Shown here piece by piece: positions 57,501-64,000 of a stretch of DNA of 64,000 nt. How positions within the stretch are numbered: the first letter of the stretch is position 1; every line of letters begins with the position of its first letter. The notes beneath the pieces were generated by a model that did no database searches, was not told the origin of the DNA, and was given only the letters and a program-made list of their open reading frames with translations. Source of the DNA: Brasenia schreberi (lineage: Eukaryota > Streptophyta > Magnoliopsida > Nymphaeales > Cabombaceae); assembly GCA_036023115.1 (NCBI GenBank), contig JAYKKT010000077.1:546001-610000 (forward strand), written 5' to 3'. The translations under genes were made by a program, and so were the position numbers.

Positions 57501-57929
57501 AATTGATTGATTTTGATCCTTAAATATTGATACGAGAAATCGTGAGGTGAAGAAGTGCGCTGACAAGCTTGTCAATATGAGTCTAGATCTCGAACATGGC
57601 TTCATATATGGCATGAAGTTCCTCCGGAGCTGTTCGTACTTGTGTGTGCTGACCAAATGGTATTTGTTTTGACCGTGGGAACTAATTATAGTTCTCCTAC
57701 TCGGGCCTTAGACCCTCATTGGTTAAAAAAGTATTGCGACAAAAAACAGAATTGTCTCTCGCTCGTTTTGCTCTTGCTGGTCTCATCTTCTTCCGTTTTT
57801 CATGCTAAAGACTGTTTTTCTTTCTCAGGGTAGAAAATAAGGTTTTCTTTGAGATAAGAGAGTTTTTTAGGGGGCTTTCTACCGTATTGCTGGAGTTATT
57901 GGTGTTTGGAAGTTGGAGTTTTGTCGGCA
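57501..57929. other. Unassigned, downstream of the possible exon
   Basis: A short open text EVKKCADKLVNMSLDLEHGF (57545-57605) could be an exon piece, but it lacks family support. The remainder is T-rich. Confidence 0.3.
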
Positions 57930-58062
57930 TGAATTATGAATTATAAAAGGGAGGCCGAAGCCTAACACACACATGCACCCCGCCGGGAGTCGAACCCCTC
58001 TCCATCTGCTAGGGCGTTAGAGAGCCTTGCAAGTTAAGCTGACACTCTGGTTGCAGTGGGTC
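57930..58062 (-). repeat. tRNA-derived SINE-like repeat
   Basis: On the minus strand: gtcagcttaacttgcaaggc (box A-like and arm), then agatggagaggggttcgact and cccggcggggtgc. It has a perfect Pol III box B, ggttcgactcc, 3' to an A-like box at suitable distance. It ends with gcctcccttttataatt. Plant SINEs have this layout. Confidence 0.6.
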
Positions 58063-58493
58063 TTACTTTATTCGACAGCTTCTTTATTGAACTTTTGAAT
58101 GATGGGCTTGCTTTGGTGCACATCTTGGATCTGTAGATATTGTTTTTGATTTTATTGATCGTTGTAACTATATTGCAAACTATACTACAATCTGTCTCCT
58201 CGAGTATAATAATGTTGGTTTGGACTTTGGAGCGTATTGTGTCCAGCCGGCCTATGGTTGATTAGTTTAGGTGATGTTGAGGGTGACTATGAAGTGTTTG
58301 CTGAATCATCTGTATGAAATTTATTTGTTGGAGGAAGAGACTTTAGTAACATCCTTCTTAGGCTAAAAAGCTTGTCTTCATGGGCAACCATGCATGTCTC
58401 AATGTTAATACTGACTTCCTTGCATGCACTGTTGCGCATCCTTAGAAAAATAGTTGATTGGCTGTTGGTCATTACTGGTGAAAAAGCACAGAG
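58063..58493. other. Unassigned stretch
   Basis: Lies between two SINE-like repeats in opposite orientation. Nothing else was recognised. Confidence 0.35.
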
Positions 58494-58700
58494 GTCTTGC
58501 ACAACGAGCAATAGCTCACCTGGCTAGGGGGTTGAGTCACAAGTTGAAGGTCATGAGTTTCATTCCCGGGGCGTGCATCTGTCTTCGACCTTCCCATTGT
58601 ATGGAGGTCTAATGGCAGTTGGCATGGGAAATATCCTTTCTCCTGGGCCCAGATATTGATGTGCTTGTCCGAGAAATAGGGTGTTTGGCCAAAATACGGC
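58494..58700 (+). repeat. tRNA-derived SINE-like repeat
   Basis: Plus strand: caatagctcacctggctagg is a good box A (tagctcacctggc), followed about 40 bp later by gagtttcattcccggggcg, a box B with one or two changes from ggttcgattcc. The body continues with cgaccttcccattgtatgga and decays after 58690. Orientation is opposite to the SINE at 57930. Confidence 0.55.
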
Positions 58701-59483
58701 CTTTTATGTAAAGCAGTGCAAAACAACACATGTATGTTTCTATTTTTTTGACAACTTGCAGTGCAAAACCTTTTAGGTTTAGTTATTATCAAATCAATCA
58801 ACGATGTTGAACACATCATAATTTCATGTAGAGACTTAGCATCTATCCCTCTCTCTCTCACATGTTTGTATTTGTATCTATGCATCAATGGCCTGAGGGG
58901 AACAGGGATGATGTTCTTTCTGATTTTAACTATTATTATTATTATTCAGTTTGGCACCTGTTTATACAAAAGAGGATGCTGCATCAATCTTGTCATCCAT
59001 TAGACATGAAAAGAAATTGCTTCATGCCAAGAGGAGGTCAGTATACAGAAAAATATGTCCATATGTTTGATTTTGGAGATTTTCATCATAGAATTCCTTT
59101 TTTCTTCTTGTAAATTTATTATGTGCCTGCTTTTCTTTCTTGTGTTTCTACTTAAGTGACGATGAATCCTCTTAATCATTTCCCAGTTTTTGTTCAACTA
59201 AAGAATTCTCTTGGTGTCTTATTGGTATTGAACAATTGAAAAAGCAAATGCAGAAGCTTTATATAGTACATCTGATATGTCCGCCTGTTCAATCATTGTT
59301 TGTTCTTCTTATTATTATCATCCAAGTGATGGATGATATGAGTTGTTTTATATTTGACACTAGAGGTGCTTCTTCATATACATTTAATTCGCTCTACTAA
59401 TGATTAATTTTGTGTTTACCATTTACTTCGTTTGTAAAATATGTACAGCATATGCTGTTGAAAGGTATAGGAAAGTCGCATAT
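58701..59483. other. Unassigned stretch
   Basis: Contains a short (tat/att)n run at 58931-58948. No coding family recognised. Confidence 0.35.
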
Positions 59484-59855
59484 CAATGTTGTAAATATCA
59501 TATTGGACCCCAAATTGCATGGGGCATCGATACACCTGTGTTATATGGTTATGGTACGATGCAGGTGATTTTTAAATTACTTTTACAAGCAAAGTGACAA
59601 TGCGAATACATATGAGGTTTTTAGATAGAAAGGAGTTGGTCTTGAATAGAGAAAAGGGTAGACATGCAAGAGGAGCCAAAGAAGCTGCCCTAGAGGGGGT
59701 TTAAATACCCAAGCTTTGATTAAAAAAACACAATTTCAAAATCTCCACCGTATCATATGATACGACCCGATGCAATGCGATAAATGGTGTTTTGCAATAC
59801 ATGTATCATATCATACTATGCAATACTATTTTTGTAAGAATTTCACATAGTATTG
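59484..59855. mobile_element. Short hAT-derived MITE h6
   Basis: The left end caatgttgtaaatatcatat closely matches the left end of h3 (caatattataaacctcatat). The right end cacatagtattg is its approximate inverse. Subterminal gatac/gtatc/atcata repeats lie at 59525-59560 and 59750-59830. It has no transposase sequence. The flanking 8-mers do not match, so the right limit is uncertain. Confidence 0.5.
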
Positions 59856-60198
59856 TGGGTGATATTATGCGCCATATCTAGGTTTTGCCCTTTTCTCTAA
59901 TCATTTTTCAAGGTAAAGGGATTAGTCTTCTTGCAAATGACTTTGCTCTTAGCAATTAAAACTTTTTCTATATGATGTACCTCTACCAATCTCACTCATT
60001 CCAATGTTAGTGGGTTTCCAAACTGTGACGATCATATTAATAAATGCTTTCACTCTTTACATATTATGCAATAACATAAACATGATCATGATTGAGGTTC
60101 TATTTTTCTTCTTTATAACCCTTTTTGATGCCAAATAAACCACATTGCATATGTTTGTGTGTGTTGGGGGGTTATATACAAAAACTTGTATGTATCTC
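59856..60198. other. Unassigned stretch before RTE N
   Basis: No coding pattern or repeat recognised. Confidence 0.4.
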
Positions 60199-61061
60199 AT
60201 GTCGGTAAAGAGGTATTAGGATATCAAGGTATTCATGAAATCTTTGGTTTTGGGGATATAAATGAGAAATGTAGGAAGATTTTAAATTTTGCTATTACAT
60301 TTGATCTCTTTATAGTCAACAAAGTCTTCAAAAAACGAGATGAACATTTAATTACTTATAAGAGTGGCTTATGACAAACACAAATTGATTACTTTATTTG
60401 TAGAAAAAAAGATAGAGCATGTTCTAAAGATTGCAAGGTAATTTAAGGAGAAAACTTAACTACCCAACATCGGCTTTTAGTTATGGATTTACAAATAAAA
60501 AAAATGGACAAAGAAGGAAAGAGTGTGTTGAGCTATTCAGACTAAATGGTGGAACCTCAAAAGCGAGAAAGAAGATATATTTAAAAAGAAAGTCCTTCAA
60601 GGAGATGCTTGGAATTATGTTGATACACCTTGTGATATGTAGAACAATATGACTATACATATTAGGAAAGTGGTGAAAGATGTGTTAGGTGAATGTAAGG
60701 GAGGTGTACCAGCATAAAAAGAAGCTTGGTGGTCGAGTGAAGTGGTGCAAAATAAAATCAAGACAAAGAGGACATGTTATAAATTACATTATGCTAAGAA
60801 AACTAGTGAAACTTTAGAGGCTTATAAGAAAGCAAAGAAGAAAGCGAAAAAGGCCGTCAGTGAAGTAAAAGTTAAAATTTAGAAGGATTTATATAAAAAA
60901 CTCAACTCAAAATAAGATGAAAGAGATATTTTTATGATAGCTAGGGCTAAAGATAAGAAAATTAAAGATCTTAATTCTCTTAGATACATCAAAGACGAGG
61001 ATGAAAAAATGGTAAATGATAATCAACAACAACAACAACAACAACTAAGCCTTTTCCCATA

Positions 61062-61460
61062 CTAGACGGGGTCGGCTACATGGATTCTTTGTTTCCACAG
61101 AGCCCTATCGTGTGCCATGTTAGCAGTTAACTCCCAATAAGCTAGATCATTCTTTATTGTTTCTTTCCAACACTTTTGTGGTCGTCCTCTACCTCTTTTA
61201 ATACTTTCCAAATTTAGTTTTTCTAACCTTCTTACAGGTTCTTCTTTTGATCTTCTTTCTATATGTCCAAACCATCTTAAACGATGTTCTCTCATTTTAT
61301 CCTCTATTGGTGCCACTCCTAATTTGTTTCTAATAACCTCATTATGTATACGGTCTTTTCTTGCATGACCACTCATCCATCTCAACATCTTCATTTCTGT
61401 CACAGACATCTTTTGTACATGTTGATGATTAACTGCCCAACACTCAGAACCATAAAACAT
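61062..61460 (-). pseudogene. RTE O C-terminal region
   Basis: A 132-codon uninterrupted frame: [78 protein letters not shown] and [20 protein letters not shown], ending D-P-V plus stop just before the 3' terminal motif. It can serve as reference for the same region in the other copies. Confidence 0.9.
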
Positions 61461-61549
61461 GGCAGGCCTAATTGCTGCTCTATAATATTTACCTTTTAAT
61501 TTTAATGGTATCTTCTTATCACAAAGAATACCTGATGCTCCTCTCCATT

Positions 61550-62284
61550 TTAACCAACCAGCATTAATTCTATGTGTAACATCTCCATCAATTCTTCATC
61601 ACTTTGAAAAATTGACCCTACGTATTTAAAACTTTCCTTTTGGGGAATGCAATGTGTGCCAATTTTAATTTCTATGTCCTCTGAAGTAGCCAAATGATCA
61701 AACTTACATTTCATATATTCTTTCTTTGTTCTACTAAGTCGGAGGCCTTTGCTTTCTAATGTTTCTCTCCATAGTTTCAATTTTCTATTAACTTTTTCCT
61801 TAGACTCCTCCACTAATACAATGTCATCTGCAAATAACATACACCAAGGTACTTCATCTTGAATATGTTTTGTTAACTCATCCATCACCATTATAAATAA
61901 GTATGGACTTAAAGTTGATCCTTGATGTAACCCAATATTAACTTCAAAGAAGTCTGTAGTTCCTTCATGAGTCCTCACACATGTTTTTGCACCATCATAC
62001 ATGTCTCTTATAAGGTTAATATATGTCAATAGGATACCTCTTTTTTCCAAAGTTCTCCAAAGAACCTCTCTCGGTACCCTATCATAAGCTTTTTCTAGAT
62101 CAATAAATATCATGTGAAGGTCTTTCTTTTTTGCTCTAAAATGTTCCATAAGACGTCTCAAAAGGTGAATCGCTTTAATAGTAGATCTGCCTGGCATAAA
62201 TCCAAATTGGTTCTCTGTTGTACTTGATACTTGTCTTAACCTACGTTCGATAATTCTTTCCCATAATTTCATAGTATGACTCAT
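61550..62284 (-). pseudogene. RTE O reverse transcriptase, catalytic core intact
   Basis: The 244-codon frame starts at a Met within [19 protein letters not shown], but that Met is internal. All RT motifs from FGFMPGRST through the FADD box are intact, with both catalytic Asp of F-A-D-D and the Asp of F-I-D-L. It runs into [12 protein letters not shown] and [15 protein letters not shown], where Gln is retained, and ends by a 1-bp deletion in the GDV segment. The missing N-terminus prevents function. Confidence 0.92.
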
Positions 62285-62775
62285 TAACTTGATACCTCGA
62301 TAATTCGCACAAATGATAATATAAGAAATAAATGAAAAAACTATTTTTATAAGCTTTTAATGAAAATAAAGATGTTAGTATTAACTTAAGAGAGTTAACC
62401 AAATAAAAAAAGTATATAAACCACAATTTCTACCGATGTATTCAAAAGAATAAAGTCAAAGAGGCTTTTGAACATATGAAGGGTGGTAAATCGGTAGGAC
62501 TAGACAATATTCCTATAGAAGTTTGAAAAATCCTTGGAGAAACAGGAATCACTTGGCTCACAAGACTATTTAATGAAATATGGAGAAACCAAAAGATGCC
62601 TGAGGAATGGAGAGCGAGTACACTTATACCCATATATAAGAACAAGGGAGACATTTAGAATTGTGCGAATTATCGGGGTATCAAGTTAATTAGCCATAAT
62701 ATGAAATTGTGAGAAAGAATTATCGAACGTAGATTAAGACAAATATCAAGTACAACAGAGATCCAATTTGGATTC

Positions 62776-63554
62776 ATGCCAGGTAGATCTACTATTGAAG
62801 CGATTCACCTTTTGAGACGTCTTATGGAACATTTTAGAGCAAAAAAGAAAGACCTTCACATGATATTTATTGATCTAGAAAAAATTTATAATAAGATAAC
62901 AAGGGAGGTTCTTTGGAGAACCTTGGAAAAAAGAGGTATCTCATTGACATACATAAATCTTATAAGAGACATGTACGATGGTGCAAAAACATGTGTGAGG
63001 ACTCATCAAGGAATGACAGACTTCTTTGAAATTAATATTGGGCTATATCAAGGATCAACTTTAAGTCCATACTTATTTATAATGGTGATTGATGAGTTAA
63101 CAAAACATATTTAAGATGAAATACCTTGGTGTATGTTATTTGGAGATGATATTGTGTTAGTGGAGGAGTCTAAGAAAAAAATTAATAGAAAATTGGAACT
63201 ATGGAGAGAAACATTAGAAAGTAATACATTGGACCTGCCATGTTTTATGGTTCTAAGTGTTGGGCAGTTAATCATCAACATGTACAAAAAAAGTCTGTGA
63301 CAGAAATGAAGATGTTGAGATGGAGTAGTGGTCATACAAGAAAAGACCGTATACATAATGAGGTTATTAGAAACAAATTAGGAATGACACCAATAGAGGA
63401 TAAAATGAGAGAATATCGTTTAAGATGGTTTGGACATATAGAAAGAAAATCAAAAGAAGAACCTGTAAGAAAGTATGAAAAACTAGATTTTGAAAGTATT
63501 AAAAGAGGTAGAGGACAACCACAAAAGTGTTGGAAAGAAACAAAAAAAAAATGA
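62776..63554 (+). pseudogene. RTE N RT C-terminal half and tail
   Basis: Frame 62776-63114 encodes [20 protein letters not shown] to [20 protein letters not shown] and ends at the TAA replacing Gln. The catalytic K-A-Y-D became K-I-Y-N. After the 280-bp deletion, frame 63240-63554 encodes [38 protein letters not shown] and KCWKET. Confidence 0.87.
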
Positions 63555-63675
63555 TCTAGCTTATTGTGAGTTCAGTTAGCTGCTAGCATGGCACATGATA
63601 GGGCTATGTGGAAACAAAGAATCCATGTACCCGACCCCGTCTAATATGGGAAAAGGCTTAGTTGTTGTTGTTGTT

Positions 63676-63969
63676 TTGGGGATGAACCACATATTGGCAG
63701 TTCTGTCATAATTTTTGGTGGAGAAAAGCTCAGATGTCTTGATTTATTCCATCTACTCCTTTGGCGACTTCACAGAACAAAAAGAGGTAGACATTACATT
63801 ATGACTTTACTCATAAGGGAGATTTCAGTGAATGGTTAATCAATTCACTCCCTCTCAGCATGATTTCCATGAATTTGGAAAAGAAAGCATGAGTTTTCAG
63901 GGATGAAGCAGAAAACAACTTTTTATTGTACAACCTTGTAATCTTTGTGCAACCAAATCCAAACCAGAA
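63676..63969. other. Unassigned flank
   Basis: No coding pattern or repeat recognised. Confidence 0.4.
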
Positions 63970-64000
63970 CCAAGCCTTTTCCCACATTCATTGGGGTCAT
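63970..64000 (-). mobile_element. Start of RTE LINE copy P (3' end), cut by window edge
   Basis: aagccttttcccacattcat followed by tggggtcat matches the inverse of the RTE 3' terminal motif (taagccttttcccatactag...cggggtcggctac), but with cacattcattgg in place of catactagacgg. The CAA repeat is absent to the left. The variant motif suggests another RTE subfamily. Confidence 0.55.

Larger units (their letters stand above)
61024..62310 (-). mobile_element. RTE LINE copy O, 5'-truncated, nested in copy N
   Basis: A 1287-bp minus-strand insertion flanked by perfect 10-bp duplications aaatgataat (61014-61023 and 62311-62320). It begins with a clean CAACAA tail and ccttttcccatactagac, and ends inside RT at [19 protein letters not shown]. 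Frames 62284-61550 and 61460-61062 are interrupted by a single frameshift near 61600, so it is the best-preserved copy. It retains [38 protein letters not shown] and [14 protein letters not shown]. It interrupts N, so it is younger than N. Confidence 0.95.
60199..63675 (+). mobile_element. RTE LINE copy N, 5'-truncated, interrupted by nested copy O
   Basis: N occupies 60199-61013 and 62321-63675. It begins in the endonuclease after GGDLNGH (catgtcggtaaagagg), keeps FKKRDEHLITYKSG with an intact CGA codon, and continues to the linker ([20 protein letters not shown]). After O it resumes at DNIRNK-like coding, then [68 protein letters not shown], a TAA at 63112-63114, and [14 protein letters not shown], and ends in the TTG tail. 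The shared deletion at about 63220-63232 and gatggagtagtgg link it to L. Confidence 0.9.

Noticed and set aside
1..64000. CRISPR array, bacterial operon or phage-like system
   Set aside because: Introns, plant transposons, TATA-LTR promoters and pyrimidine-rich leaders show nuclear plant DNA. The spaced repeats found are transposon copies and minisatellites without repeat-spacer regularity.

Overview
The window reads as intergenic DNA of a flowering plant nuclear genome. It is AT-rich, has no operon-like layout, and is packed with plant-type transposons: RTE-clade LINEs, Ty1/copia and Ty3/gypsy LTR elements, DUF659-type hAT transposons, tRNA-derived SINE-like repeats and MITE-like inverted-repeat elements. 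I found no intact host gene. Two host-derived coding regions are visible and both are broken: an hnRNP F/H-like two-RRM protein (48783-49946, +) and an RNA exonuclease 4-like DEDDh nuclease (17950-18526, -). The species cannot be named from the sequence.

The dominant component is one RTE-clade LINE family with AP-endonuclease, reverse transcriptase, a conserved C-terminal part and a 3' end made of TTG repeats instead of poly(A). I count 16 copies or fragments, labelled A to P here, covering roughly 30% of the window. Near full length are A (12114-15291, -), B (19066-22164, +), D (26304-29312, +) and L (50131-52963, +). D is nested in C, and O is nested in N. Several copies have clear target-site duplications. 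B and D (partly C) share one set of disabling lesions and L and N share another, so two already defective lineages seem to have kept moving, presumably with enzyme supplied in trans.

Layout: 1-3510, two hAT relics; 3611-5176, copia element with 5' LTR and primer-binding site; 5865-8945, SINE-like repeat, RTE tail, copia gag and gypsy relics, small hAT derivative, RTE fragment; 9769-10640, copia LTR plus gag start; 10975-16133, MITE-like DNA split by RTE A; 17590-18870, minisatellites around the exonuclease pseudogene; 19066-22164, RTE B; 22589-23886, second copy of the MITE-like block, without the RTE; 23887-25430, L1 and gypsy gag relics; 25636-29485, RTE C with D inside; 29496-33950, nothing recognised apart from a short RTE relic; 33990-36480, copia pol relic (-); 38056-39323, (TA)n microsatellite and an internally deleted hAT; 39324-42266, gypsy protease relic with two small RTE insertions; 44210-47474, nearly complete hAT (-); 47812-53570, the RRM pseudogene flanked by RTE copies K, L and M; 53571-59855, mostly unassigned DNA with tandem repeats, SINE-like repeats and a possible 5' exon; 60199-63675, RTE N with O nested; 63970-64000, the start of another RTE copy.

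The sequence is thus a record of nested insertion and decay. The most informative points are the shared lesions between independent RTE insertions, the filled-site/empty-site pair around RTE A, the structured RTE leader, the GATAC-rich palindromic ends shared by five or six hAT copies, and the RRM gene copy that keeps one intron but carries two lesions.
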